A DNA stretch of 11,043 nucleotides from CAZFPA01 sp964520975. Lineage in GTDB: Bacteria; Bacillota; Negativicutes; Selenomonadales; Selenomonadaceae. Below the pieces are notes generated by a model. That model saw nothing but the letters and a program-made list of their open reading frames with translations, was not told where the DNA came from and did no database searches. Made by a program: the position numbers and the translations under genes. Below, in pieces: positions 1-6,107 of the stretch (its first letter is position 1; each line of letters opens with the position of its first letter). The stretch spans positions 1 to 11,043 of the forward strand of contig CAZFPA010000061.1 of assembly GCA_964520975.1 (NCBI GenBank), read 5' to 3'.

Positions 1-62
1 ATACGCTTTACCAGGATACTCGTTGACATTCCCTCAGAACACATTAAATAAATTTTGCGCAT
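1..62 (-). CDS. PTS lactose/cellobiose-type EIIB component, 5' end only (runs off the window)
   Basis: Only the first 20 codons are in the window. They read MRKIYLMCSEGMSTSILVKR, which matches the N-terminus of the EIIB domain of lactose/chitobiose/cellobiose-type phosphotransferase systems: a short beta strand, then Cys, Ser, x, Gly, Met, Ser, Thr, Ser. In that family the cysteine (Cys8 here) is phosphorylated by EIIA and passes the phosphate to the sugar entering through EIIC. The ATG is preceded by AGAGGAG at a 9-nt spacing, and a promoter-like pair lies further upstream, so this is probably the first gene of a sugar-uptake operon. The rest lies beyond the left edge, so the sugar cannot be named. 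The family call rests on a short but characteristic motif; intactness cannot be judged. Confidence 0.8.
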   Translation of the reverse strand, partial: MRKIYLMCSEGMSTSILVKR

Positions 63-86
63 AATCGATTGCTCCTCTCTATTCAT

Positions 87-115
87 ATCATATACGAAAT
101 TTCTTTTTTCAACAA
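87..115 (-). promoter_or_regulatory. Putative sigma-A-type promoter of the PTS EIIB gene
   Basis: On the minus strand a TATGAT box (92 to 87, five of six consensus matches) lies 17 nt downstream of TTGTTG (115 to 110, a weak -35). The -10 box is about 25 nt before the start codon, which leaves room for a short leader with the AGAGGAG site. The stretch is AT-rich compared with the operon to the right. Assigned by pattern only; other -35 choices are possible. Confidence 0.45.
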
Positions 116-130
116 TTTATTTTCAGTCAC

Positions 131-151
131 ATAAGCAAAGATATTGCTCAT
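131..151. repeat. 8-bp inverted repeat upstream of the PTS promoter, possible operator
   Basis: ATAAGCAA and TTGCTCAT flank a 5-nt centre and pair over 8 bp with one G-T pair. The site lies about 20 nt upstream of the proposed -35 box of the EIIB gene, a usual place for an activator to bind. No T-run follows, so it does not look like a terminator. I cannot name a regulator; a chance palindrome in AT-rich DNA is possible. Confidence 0.25.
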
Positions 152-266
152 GTACAAGATATTCACTTTTAAGCATCGCATCTTTCCGTCATTTTCTGAT
201 GAGCCGCCCGGATATGCCGCCTTCCAGCAGCAAAAAGACCGCGGCGCGTTTCTTACGAAAGTGAAT

Positions 267-280
267 GGGGCTGTCGCACG
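267..280. repeat. Left terminal inverted repeat of the IS
   Basis: GGGGCTGTCGCACG is identical to the complement of 2136-2149. Identity stops after 14 bp, but both ends then continue with a similar hairpin plan ending in a GGCAG block and a T-run. Confidence 0.85.
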
Positions 281-317
281 AAGTGATTTTTCACTTTGGC
301 GGCAGTCCTATTTTTTT
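267..317 (+). terminator. Inward-facing terminator-like hairpin at the left IS end
   Basis: On the plus strand CTGTCGC (271-277) pairs with GCGGCAG (299-305). An inner stem AAGTGA/TCACTT encloses TTTT, and TATTTTTTT follows at 309-317. It would stop transcripts entering the IS from the left, that is, antisense to the transposase. The outer stem has one G-T pair and the junction between the stems has unpaired bases. Confidence 0.6.
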
Positions 318-360
318 ACTCCAAAGTCTGTTGGAAATGCTCTTCAGAATTTATATCCTA

Positions 361-416
361 AAAAAGGGTACACAAAAAAATCTCAGTCTGTGCTGATTTT
401 TTTGTGTACCCTTTTT
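361..416 (-). terminator. Bidirectional intrinsic terminator of the transposase gene
   Basis: The 22-nt arms 361-382 and 395-416 are perfect complements around a 12-nt loop. Each arm has GGGTACAC or its complement flanked by A/T runs. The structure begins 5 nt after the transposase stop codon and has a T-run on either strand, so it can end the transposase message and also stop transcripts coming from the left. Confidence 0.85.
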
Positions 417-421
417 GTGTT

Positions 422-2050
422 TTAAGCTACGCTATTTATCGGGAACAAATATTGTCCGGACCGACCGGATTGTATCTTGTGATGCAGCTTGTTAATGTTA
501 TGTGCCATACCTAGCAACATGCTTTCGACTAACGCATTGCCATTCCCATGCCCAAGAAATCGTCGGAAATGCAAATCTTCCTTTACATCTGCAAAGGCTC
601 CTTCCGACTGGATGCTCCGATTTACCCGGAGTTCAATTCCCTTAGGAGAAGTAATCCGTTCCATATCTTCGGCACGTTTCTGCTGAAAGGTTTTTGAAAC
701 CTCGAAATGCTTACTCCGCTCTTCCAGGGGAATCTTGCTGTTGTTCCCGCGAATGCACTGTGCCTTTAGTGCGCATCCACCGCAGTCTTCACAGGCATAT
801 TGCGTTTTCTGTACAACATAGCCAGTCCTTGTCTTGCTCTTGCGTTCTCCAATGGCTGCAATCTTTTTTCCTTTGGCGCAGATGTAGCAATCCTCTTCTG
901 CACGATATGCCATGTTTTCCCGGCGCCCAATATCTTTTTTGTATTTCCGCTGTTTGCTGATCTCATAGTTGTTTGGCTTGATGTATGCGGTCTGTCCCTG
1001 TGCTTCAAGGTATAGGTAGTTTTCTTCACTTTCATAGCCAGCATCGGCAATGACATTTGCGTAGCTTGTATGAAAATACCGTTCGAACTCCTGTAGGAAT
1101 GGAATGAGCGTTGTCGTATCTGTTGGCTGGGGGCCTTCTGTCACCCATACAACATATTCAGCGTCAATGCCATACTGGATATTGTAGGCTGGCTTGAGCT
1201 GCCCGTTCCGCATGGCATCTTCCTTCATGCGCATGAAGGTCGCATCCTGCTCGGTCTTGGCAAAACTGTTGCGCTTTCCGCATACATGGAGCTTGTAAAT
1301 GTAATCCTTGATCCGCCGGATGTATTCGTCTAATGTTTCCAGTGTTCTCTGCAGTGGGGTCTTCCGTTTCCCTATACCATGTACAAAGGTGATGTTTTCC
1401 TGCTGCTGAAGCCTTTTCAGCTTTCGATGGAGACGCTTCAGGTGATACAATTGGATCTCTTTTCCATGTATGACCTGGATGCCGAAATCTTCTTCTATTT
1501 GTTCTATGAATGCAGGAATCTTTTCCAGGAGCTTCTGCAGGTTTTTCGTCACGGCCTTTTTCCAGACAAATTTGTATTTATTGGCAAAAGCTTCAATCTT
1601 AGTGCCGTCAATGAAGATATTTTCCAGGGAAAGTTCACCAAGGTCGGCCAGACGACAATCCATTTGAGCGAAAGTCTCTTTCATGCATGCTGCCAAATGT
1701 ATAGAACGGAATCTGGCAATTGTTGCATGGTCTGGAGGGCGCTTGCCTTCCAGCAGAAACATGTAGTTGATATCCCTTCGGCAGGCCTGTTCAATCCTGC
1801 GCGAGCTACGGATGCAGTTCATGTTTGCATAGATAAGGATTTCCAACAACTGCCGTGGCGACGCTTGATTTTTCTCGAAATGAGAATATGTATGATAAAG
1901 CTCCGATAAGTCCATCCCTTCAACAATGTAGCGCAGCAGGCGTACTGGGTCATCCTTTGGAATCTGAAATTCGATATTGAGTGGCAGATGCAATTGATAA
2001 AAACTGCCTAATGTTGTATAATCTGTTTGTGTAATATTTGGTTTTTGCAT
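422..2050 (-). CDS. IS1182-family DDE transposase, full length
   Basis: This 542-aa protein would catalyse cut-and-paste or related movement of the surrounding IS by binding its terminal repeats. The N-terminal part (about residues 15-130) matches the DUF772-type domain found in IS1182/IS5 transposases, including a Pro-Pro-Asp-His-Ala-Thr-Ile stretch near 105-111. Likely RNase-H-fold acidic residues are Asp148 (in FIDGTKIEA), Asp336 (in VIADAGYES) and a glutamate near 483 (in SEGAFADVKEDLHFRRFL). Between them Cys388, 391, 420, 423, 426 and 432 form a zinc-ribbon-like cluster. There is no frameshift or early stop, so the gene looks functional. Start is ATG at 2050; no good ribosome binding site sits at normal distance, because the only GGGAG is about 18 nt upstream inside a hairpin. 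The family call is firm; the exact catalytic Glu is inferred. Confidence 0.92.
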   Translation of the reverse strand: MQKPNITQTDYTTLGSFYQLHLPLNIEFQIPKDDPVRLLRYIVEGMDLSELYHTYSHFEKNQASPRQLLEILIYANMNCIRSSRRIEQACRRDINYMFLLEGKRPPDHATIARFRSIHLAACMKETFAQMDCRLADLGELSLENIFIDGTKIEAFANKYKFVWKKAVTKNLQKLLEKIPAFIEQIEEDFGIQVIHGKEIQLYHLKRLHRKLKRLQQQENITFVHGIGKRKTPLQRTLETLDEYIRRIKDYIYKLHVCGKRNSFAKTEQDATFMRMKEDAMRNGQLKPAYNIQYGIDAEYVVWVTEGPQPTDTTTLIPFLQEFERYFHTSYANVIADAGYESEENYLYLEAQGQTAYIKPNNYEISKQRKYKKDIGRRENMAYRAEEDCYICAKGKKIAAIGERKSKTRTGYVVQKTQYACEDCGGCALKAQCIRGNNSKIPLEERSKHFEVSKTFQQKRAEDMERITSPKGIELRVNRSIQSEGAFADVKEDLHFRRFLGHGNGNALVESMLLGMAHNINKLHHKIQSGRSGQYLFPINSVA

Positions 2051-2068
2051 ACTTAAATTTTACACGTT

Positions 2069-2094
2069 CTCCCAGACGATTAAAAGTCCGGGAG
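2069..2094 (-). promoter_or_regulatory. Hairpin in the transposase leader that buries a GGGAG motif
   Basis: On the minus strand CTCCCGGAC pairs with GTCTGGGAG over 9 bp (one G-T pair) around an 8-nt loop. The 3' arm holds the only Shine-Dalgarno-like GGGAG upstream of the transposase ATG, though 18 nt away. Such hairpins in some IS leaders limit translation from read-through transcripts; here that role is inferred. A TAAAAT box lies between the hairpin and the ATG and could be a -10 element of a near-leaderless message. Confidence 0.35.
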
Positions 2095-2109
2095 TTCTTT
2101 TTTTATGCG

Positions 2110-2147
2110 AAAAAAGGCTGCCGGACGTTTTTCAACGTGCGACAGCC
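2110..2147 (-). terminator. Terminator-like hairpin at the right IS end, downstream of cheV
   Basis: On the minus strand a 32-nt hairpin (2147 to 2116) pairs GGCTGTCG with CGGCAGCC and ACGTT with AACGT around a GAAA tetraloop, with one C-C mismatch and one G-T pair. TTTTTT follows immediately. This is a textbook intrinsic terminator shape, and it lies 22 nt after the cheV stop, so it should end cheV transcripts and shield the transposase from read-through. Confidence 0.75.
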
Positions 2148-2149
2148 CC
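2136..2149. repeat. Right terminal inverted repeat of the IS
   Basis: CGTGCGACAGCCCC is the exact complement of 267-280. An extra C at 2150 has no partner on the left, so the end is placed at 2149. Confidence 0.85.
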
Positions 2150-2169
2150 CTTCCTGTTCTGTAATTTTA

Positions 2170-3102
2170 TTAAGCTGACTTAAAAATCAATGTATCAAGC
2201 AAACTGATGAGCTGGTTGATCTCCGGCTTGGAAATCTGTCCGCTCGCACCGAGCTCCGTACCTTTAATCTTCATCTCTTCACTGATCAGTGAGGAGAACA
2301 ATACAACCGGTACATCATGCAGACGCTCATTATCACGGATGAGTTTCAGCAGACGATGGCCATCCATCTGTGGCATCTCGATATCCGTAACGACGATGCG
2401 CACCTGATCCTCGATCGGGCCTTCCTTCGCGGCCAAAGACTCCAGGTATTCCCAGGCAGCCTTGCCGTTATTGAAATCACGCACATAACGATAACCGGAC
2501 TCGTGGAGCGTTGTGACCAGAAGCTCACGCAACATAGAGGAATCCTCTGCCACAACAACATGCATAGCGGAGCGCTTTGCCTTCGTCTCAATTTCAGCAT
2601 CCTCAATCGTCGTAAGCTTGGCGTTGATCTCCGGATTGATCTCGGCAATGATGGATTCAAAATCAAGCAGCAATACGATACGATCCTGCATCTTGATGAT
2701 ACCTACCACGCGGGACTGATCGCCGACCTCTGGTGCCGTCTCCATATCCTTCCAGGAAATGCGATGGATACGGGATACATTGTCGACGAGGAAACCGATA
2801 TTATAGTTATTGATTTCCGTCACGATGATATTTTTTGGTTTCTCCATGCTGTCCACATTCAGGCAGCGCGGCAGATTTACCAGCGGCATCGAACGCCCGC
2901 GCAGAGTAAAGAGCCCATCGATATAAGGATGTGCCTGCGGCATTTTTGTAACAGGGAAATCCGCACTCGTGATGACTTCACGTACCTTTGCGACGTTGAT
3001 ACCATAGTTCACCGCACCGATGCTGAATTCAACGATCTCAAATTCATTCGTGCCGGTTTCCAACAGAATTCCTTTTTTATCTCCATTTACTACTTCTGCC
3101 AT
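2170..3102 (-). CDS. cheV: Chemotaxis coupling protein CheV (CheW domain plus receiver)
   Basis: This 310-aa cytoplasmic protein couples methyl-accepting chemotaxis receptors to the CheA kinase and helps adaptation through phosphorylation of its own receiver domain. Residues about 20-160 form a CheW-like domain (GINVAKVREVI, then LRGRSMPLVNL). Residues about 180-305 form a receiver domain with the acidic pair Glu186/Asp187, phospho-acceptor Asp240 in VVTDIEMP, Ser270 at the switch position and Lys292 in the ISKPE motif. All key receiver residues are present, so it should accept phosphate from CheA. The length is typical of CheV. The ATG at 3102 follows GGGGG at 7 nt. It stands apart from other chemotaxis genes, downstream of a CvfB-like gene, and is the only motility-related gene in the window. 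I could not pick its promoter with confidence. Confidence 0.95.
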   Translation of the reverse strand: MAEVVNGDKKGILLETGTNEFEIVEFSIGAVNYGINVAKVREVITSADFPVTKMPQAHPYIDGLFTLRGRSMPLVNLPRCLNVDSMEKPKNIIVTEINNYNIGFLVDNVSRIHRISWKDMETAPEVGDQSRVVGIIKMQDRIVLLLDFESIIAEINPEINAKLTTIEDAEIETKAKRSAMHVVVAEDSSMLRELLVTTLHESGYRYVRDFNNGKAAWEYLESLAAKEGPIEDQVRIVVTDIEMPQMDGHRLLKLIRDNERLHDVPVVLFSSLISEEMKIKGTELGASGQISKPEINQLISLLDTLIFKSA

Positions 3103-3127
3103 TCAATCGCCCCCATTTTATAACGTC

Positions 3128-3143
3128 CCTGCAGACCCGCAGG
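3128..3143 (-). promoter_or_regulatory. Small hairpin in the cheV leader
   Basis: CCTGC and GCAGG pair over 5 bp around a 6-nt loop, about 25 nt upstream of the cheV start. No T-run follows. It may shape the leader RNA but could easily be chance. Confidence 0.2.
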
Positions 3144-3167
3144 AAATCTCTGATGATCATTCACTAA

Positions 3168-3189
3168 ATATTCGATATAGAGATATTCG
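3168..3189. repeat. Pair of ATATTCG direct repeats ahead of cheV
   Basis: ATATTCG occurs at 3168-3174 and 3183-3189, 15 nt apart from start to start, in the AT-rich gap between the CvfB-like gene and cheV. Repeats in such a position could bind a regulator of cheV. The evidence is positional only. Confidence 0.25.
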
Positions 3190-3209
3190 TTACCGATAAA
3201 TATAAATCC

Positions 3210-3227
3210 TTCTTCCTTTTGGAAAAA
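3210..3227 (-). terminator. Weak hairpin just after the CvfB-like gene
   Basis: On the minus strand TTTTTCC pairs with GGAAGAA (7 bp, one G-T) around AAAA, 2 nt after the stop codon. The following stretch is AT-rich (GGATTTATATTTAT) but lacks a clean T-run. It may be an inefficient terminator at the end of the long operon; some read-through into cheV would then be expected. Confidence 0.3.
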
Positions 3228-3229
3228 TT

Positions 3230-4111
3230 CTATTTCAAATATGTCCAGCCATCTTTTTCCTCGATGAGACCATCCTTCATCAAATGCCCCAGCGCCCGTT
3301 TGAAGGCTGCCTTGCTGATCTGGAATTTATCGCGGATGACTTCCGGCGATGTAGTATCACTGTACGGCATTTTCCCATTATGAGACTGCAGCAGCAGCAA
3401 TATTTTCTCCGCATCACTGACCAGGGCCTTTTCCTTGATTTCCCGCAGCGACGCGTTGAGACGGCCATCCTCGCGGATGTAGGTCACGCGCGCCTCGACA
3501 ATCTCACCGACCCGCGGTTTCAAAGACATTTCCTTATTATCAATAAATACGATATTGCGCTGCTCGGAAAAAAGGAATGCTCCGCTGTCCGTATAATTGT
3601 AGATTGCCCCGCGGATCATATCGCCGACCTTGATGCCCTCCGCCGGCTTGGATGCCCGCCGCATCTCATCTTCAACTTCCATAGTCACAGCCAGGCGCCC
3701 GGATTTATCCGTATAGAGCTTGGCCCAGACGACCTCGCCGATCTGGAGCCGACCACGCATTCCCGCGTACGGCATAAAAATACCGCGCTCCGCTCCCACG
3801 TCGAGGAACGCGCCATCCTTGCTCACATTGATGACCTTGAGACGGGCAATCTGCCCTTCCTTCATCTGCGGCACCCGCATGCTGGCGGTAAGCCGATGCT
3901 TCGGGTCGAGGTAAAGGAACACCTTCACCTCATCCCCCACAGCCACCGGAGCCGTCTGCTGGGTTTTATGCAGCAGAATATCATCGGAGGTATTCCCGGT
4001 TTCCGCATCCAGAAATGCTCCCATTTCACCCAGGCGGGCAACCCGCAGCACCGCGGTCGTACTCGGTCCGTATTTACGCGGCTGATATACCGCATCTTTC
4101 TGCTTATCCAT
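3230..4111 (-). CDS. cvfB: CvfB/YitL-like RNA-binding protein: three S1 domains and a winged helix
   Basis: From the chosen ATG the protein has 293 aa, close to B. subtilis YitL and S. aureus CvfB. It shows three S1-like OB folds: about 16-75 (VARLGEMGAFLDAETG), 82-145 (VINVSKDGAFLDVGAERGIF) and 158-225 (NYTDSGAFLFSEQRNIVFI). The C-terminal 60 residues form a winged helix (SPEVIRDKFQISKAAFKRAL...DGLIEEKDGW). The family binds RNA and affects expression of many genes; the exact target is unknown. The frame stays open upstream to ATG 4153 inside rsfS. I chose ATG 4111 because GAGGA lies 9 nt before it; two ATGs at 4120 and 4117 are too close to that site, although 4120 would give an ATGA overlap with the rsfS stop. 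Either way translation is probably coupled to rsfS. Confidence 0.85.
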   Translation of the reverse strand: MDKQKDAVYQPRKYGPSTTAVLRVARLGEMGAFLDAETGNTSDDILLHKTQQTAPVAVGDEVKVFLYLDPKHRLTASMRVPQMKEGQIARLKVINVSKDGAFLDVGAERGIFMPYAGMRGRLQIGEVVWAKLYTDKSGRLAVTMEVEDEMRRASKPAEGIKVGDMIRGAIYNYTDSGAFLFSEQRNIVFIDNKEMSLKPRVGEIVEARVTYIREDGRLNASLREIKEKALVSDAEKILLLLQSHNGKMPYSDTTSPEVIRDKFQISKAAFKRALGHLMKDGLIEEKDGWTYLK

Positions 4112-4116
4112 TTGCA

Positions 4117-4467
4117 TCATTCCTCGTACGGAGTGAGCTCCGCATCGCCCCATAGACGTTCCAGCGCGTAGAACTCACGGCTTTCCTGCTGGAATATATG
4201 GGCTACACAATCACCATAATCCAGCAATACCCATTCGCCCTCGCGATAGCCTTCCTTATGAAGGAAGGAGACGCCGGCCTCGGCGAGCTCCTCCTCGATA
4301 TTATCCGCAATGGCCCGCGCCTGCGTGGCGCTGCCTGCCGAGCAGATCACCAGATAATCCGTCGTCGGTGTGAGCTTCTGCATATCCATACGCACAATAT
4401 CGCGTGCTTTCTTATTACTTGCGGCCTTGGCAATCGCCAGGCTCAATTCCTCTGAAGTCTTAAACAA
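4117..4467 (-). CDS. rsfS: Ribosomal silencing factor RsfS
   Basis: This 116-aa protein belongs to the RsfS/DUF143 (Iojap) family. It binds ribosomal protein uL14 on the 50S subunit and blocks joining with the 30S subunit when nutrients are short. Family hallmarks are DYLVICSAGSATQARAIADN (about 37-56) and GEWVLLDYGDCVAHIF (77-92); the family usually has Val where this protein has Cys87. The length is typical. The start is TTG, supported by GGGAGG 8 nt upstream; the only nearby ATG is out of frame and hits a stop after four codons. It lies 51 nt after the LCP gene and its stop abuts the CvfB-like start. Placement beside obg, yhbY and nadD is usual in Firmicutes. Confidence 0.95.
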   Translation of the reverse strand: MFKTSEELSLAIAKAASNKKARDIVRMDMQKLTPTTDYLVICSAGSATQARAIADNIEEELAEAGVSFLHKEGYREGEWVLLDYGDCVAHIFQQESREFYALERLWGDAELTPYEE

Positions 4468-4475
4468 ACCTCATT

Positions 4476-4481
4476 CCTCCC
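4476..4481 (-). promoter_or_regulatory. Ribosome binding site that fixes the TTG start of rsfS
   Basis: GGGAGG on the minus strand is 8 nt before TTG at 4467 and is the only strong site in the gap. The in-frame TTG keeps the full family N-terminus. Confidence 0.75.
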
Positions 4482-4518
4482 TTTCATTCCTCTAATCTTC
4501 GCGGAGCATCTGCTCCCG

Positions 4519-5520
4519 TTATGGTTCCTCGGCCGGCAAAGGGAAAAGTTCCTCTACCTTAGCCGCTATTTTTTCCTGATCTGGCAGCCACAATGTCGGA
4601 TCTGCCTGCGATTCAGCACCGGGAAGCATAATGACCTGCGGCTCATTTGTACTGAGCTTGCGCAATACCACCGTAAGATGTGCTGTATCAAACAGCTCCG
4701 CACTCGTAGTAATCCGGTTACGGCAAATTTCCACCAATGCCGGCAGGCGGGTAACCGTATCCGGCTGCAGCAGGCTTTCATAAAAAGCCTTTACAAAATG
4801 CTGCTGACGCTGCAGACGACCGATATCGCCAAGCTCTCCGCCGCGATAGCGCAGATATTTCTGCGCTGTATCACCATCCATGTGCTGATAGCCCTTCACA
4901 ATATGAATGGTGAGCTGGGCCTCCGGATCTTCATAGTCCATATCCTGCTCTACATAGACATCCATACCGCCCAGGGTATCAACAATTTCTGCCAAAGCCT
5001 TCGTATCCAGCGCCACATATTGATGGATCGATACCCCCAGCAGCCTGGAAACCGTCTGCATCGTCAGTGTTGGTCCGCCATAGGCATACGTGGCATTGAT
5101 GCGATCCGGTTCCTTGCGTCCCGGTATCTCCGCCAGCGTATCCCGCGGAATCGATATGAACCGCACCTGTCCGTCTGTATTATTGAAGCTCAGGAGCAGA
5201 ATCGTATCGGCCCGCTTGGCAAGACCACCGTCTTCCCCGTCATCGACCCCCATAAGCAACACATTCGTGTAGTCATCAAAGCGTGGATCAAGCGTACTGC
5301 GCTTGAGCGCCTGCCGCTGCTCGTAGCCCTGGTAAAGAGAAGCATAGGTATCATAGGTCTGCCGCCCCCAGCTGTAAAGCTGAAAACCGATCCAGGACAC
5401 AGCCGCCACGACAAGACTGGCTAACAGCAAAAAAACCAGCAGACGGAAAAACTTCACGCGCCGGCGCCGTTTTTTTATGATTCTTTTCCGTTTGATATTT
5501 TCCTGCGTCTGATTTACCAT
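4519..5520 (-). CDS. LytR-CpsA-Psr (LCP) family cell-wall polymer ligase
   Basis: LCP proteins sit outside the membrane and transfer lipid-linked polymers (teichoic acid, capsule or other glycans) onto peptidoglycan. This 333-aa protein has a basic cytoplasmic N-terminus (KRKRIIKKRRRR), one membrane helix at about 24-46 and an extracellular LCP domain from about 84. Conserved features are VLLMGVDDGED (87-97), Arg103/Asp105 in KRADT, Arg126-Asp127 in SIPRDT, DRINATYAYGG (139-149), and Arg224 and Arg235 in the RYRGGELGDIGRLQRQQ block, which bind the pyrophosphate lipid in characterised members. All are present. The start ATG has GATAAGG just upstream. The gene begins 5 nt after the yqeK stop, so it is co-transcribed. 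The polymer attached cannot be told from sequence. Confidence 0.92.
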   Translation of the reverse strand: MVNQTQENIKRKRIIKKRRRRVKFFRLLVFLLLASLVVAAVSWIGFQLYSWGRQTYDTYASLYQGYEQRQALKRSTLDPRFDDYTNVLLMGVDDGEDGGLAKRADTILLLSFNNTDGQVRFISIPRDTLAEIPGRKEPDRINATYAYGGPTLTMQTVSRLLGVSIHQYVALDTKALAEIVDTLGGMDVYVEQDMDYEDPEAQLTIHIVKGYQHMDGDTAQKYLRYRGGELGDIGRLQRQQHFVKAFYESLLQPDTVTRLPALVEICRNRITTSAELFDTAHLTVVLRKLSTNEPQVIMLPGAESQADPTLWLPDQEKIAAKVEELFPLPAEEP

Positions 5521-5525
5521 GCGCC

Positions 5526-6092
5526 TTATCCCTTTAACAAAATCTCATTGCGGGCCATCACGGTATCCGGATGAATGAGATGATTTTTCTGCAACACAAA
5601 TGCAATCGAACGGCTCAATCCAGCCAGTACCATTGTATCGAGTCCGGCCTCACGCGAGAGGCGCCGCAGTTCCTCGACCCCGGGGTAGTCACGATGCGGT
5701 TCGACCATATCCGCAAAGTAAATGATCTTGTCCAGTGTCGTCATGTTAGTGCCGCCTACCGTATGCCGATAAATCGCCTGCGCGATCTCCGGGTCTTTCA
5801 CCCCATAGCATTCTTCAATGCGCTGTGCACCGATATAGGCGTGAAGGAGCAGCGGCATCGCCGCTTCTACAGGTCCATAGGAAATGCCTCGCCGACGGGC
5901 TTCATCAAGCATACCGTCATTCGGAAATTCCCGTGCACAGTCATGAAGCAGCCCTGCCACTTTGGCCTTGGCTGTCGGAACACCAAAGCGCTGCGCCAAA
6001 AAAACCGCCGTATCAGCAACCCCCAGAGAATGCTCATAACGGCTCCGTTTCAGGCGCGACGCCAACAGCTCTTTCATATCCTCGAATTCCAT
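5526..6092 (-). CDS. yqeK: YqeK-type HD-domain bis(5'-nucleosyl)-tetraphosphatase (symmetrical)
   Basis: YqeK proteins hydrolyse diadenosine tetraphosphate (Ap4A) to two ADP with a metal centre, lowering this stress-linked dinucleotide in the cytoplasm. The 188-aa protein shows the HD-domain ligands His21 (RYEHSLGVA), His50-Asp51 (LLHDCAREF), His84 (LLLHAYIGA), His110 (IYRHTVGG) and Asp128 (IIYFADMVEP), all in the expected order. The length matches the family. The ATG at 6092 has an AAGAGG site 9 nt upstream and follows the nadD stop by 15 nt. The nadD-yqeK pairing is very common in Firmicutes and fused forms are known, so the pair supports both calls. Confidence 0.93.
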   Translation of the reverse strand: MEFEDMKELLASRLKRSRYEHSLGVADTAVFLAQRFGVPTAKAKVAGLLHDCAREFPNDGMLDEARRRGISYGPVEAAMPLLLHAYIGAQRIEECYGVKDPEIAQAIYRHTVGGTNMTTLDKIIYFADMVEPHRDYPGVEELRRLSREAGLDTMVLAGLSRSIAFVLQKNHLIHPDTVMARNEILLKG

Positions 6093-6107
6093 AGACCATT
6101 ACCTCTT

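Larger units (their letters stand above)
267..2149 (-). mobile_element. Complete IS1182-like insertion sequence, about 1.88 kb
   Basis: The element is bounded by the 14-bp inverted repeat GGGGCTGTCGCACG at the left end and its complement at the right end. It carries one uninterrupted 542-codon transposase on the minus strand. Length, single DDE ORF and short terminal repeats fit the IS1182 group within the wider IS4/IS5-like DDE elements. Both ends fold into hairpins followed by T-runs directed inwards, and a strong palindrome ends the transposase gene. I see no direct target duplication: the bases outside the left end (TGAAT) and right end (CTTCC) do not match. The right end has five C's against four G's on the left, so the boundary could be one base further out. 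It lies in the cheV to PTS intergenic gap and breaks no recognisable gene. Confidence 0.85.

Noticed and set aside
232..260. Possible half of a cheV terminator left beside the IS (minus-strand GC-rich arm then TTTTT, preceded by a TTTC-GTAA-GAAA mini-hairpin)
   Set aside because: The matching 5' arm is not found on either side of the IS, and the bases next to the mini-hairpin (ATTCAC) do not fit the expected arm, so a split terminator is not shown.
258..266. AAAGTGAAT next to the IS, inverted relative to ATTCACTTT at 161-169
   Set aside because: Only 9 bp, AT-rich and in the wrong arrangement for a target duplication; probably chance.
144..425. Plus-strand frame running from the left flank into the IS end
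   Set aside because: It crosses the IS boundary and the terminator palindrome, has no ribosome binding site and shows no recognisable protein features.
262..2155. Target-site duplication around the IS
   Set aside because: The bases outside the two ends do not match at any short length I tried by eye, so none is reported.
3173..3197. CCGATAA resembling a flagellar sigma-D -10 box near cheV
   Set aside because: It is on the plus strand, pointing away from cheV, and the nearest TAAA is too far for the needed spacing.
4112..4153. Longer CvfB-like protein starting at ATG 4153 inside rsfS
   Set aside because: The extra residues are antisense-free but overlap the rsfS C-terminus, lack a ribosome binding site and are not part of the S1 domain family.
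3284..4171. Long plus-strand open frame (295 codons) opposite the CvfB-like gene, and a similar one of 268 codons at 2317-3123 opposite cheV
   Set aside because: Both mirror clearly real minus-strand genes, lack ribosome binding sites and resemble no family; they are frame shadows of the coding strand.
4498..4518. Small GGAGC/GCTCC hairpin between the LCP gene and rsfS
   Set aside because: Only 5-6 bp and no T-run follows, so it is not called a terminator.
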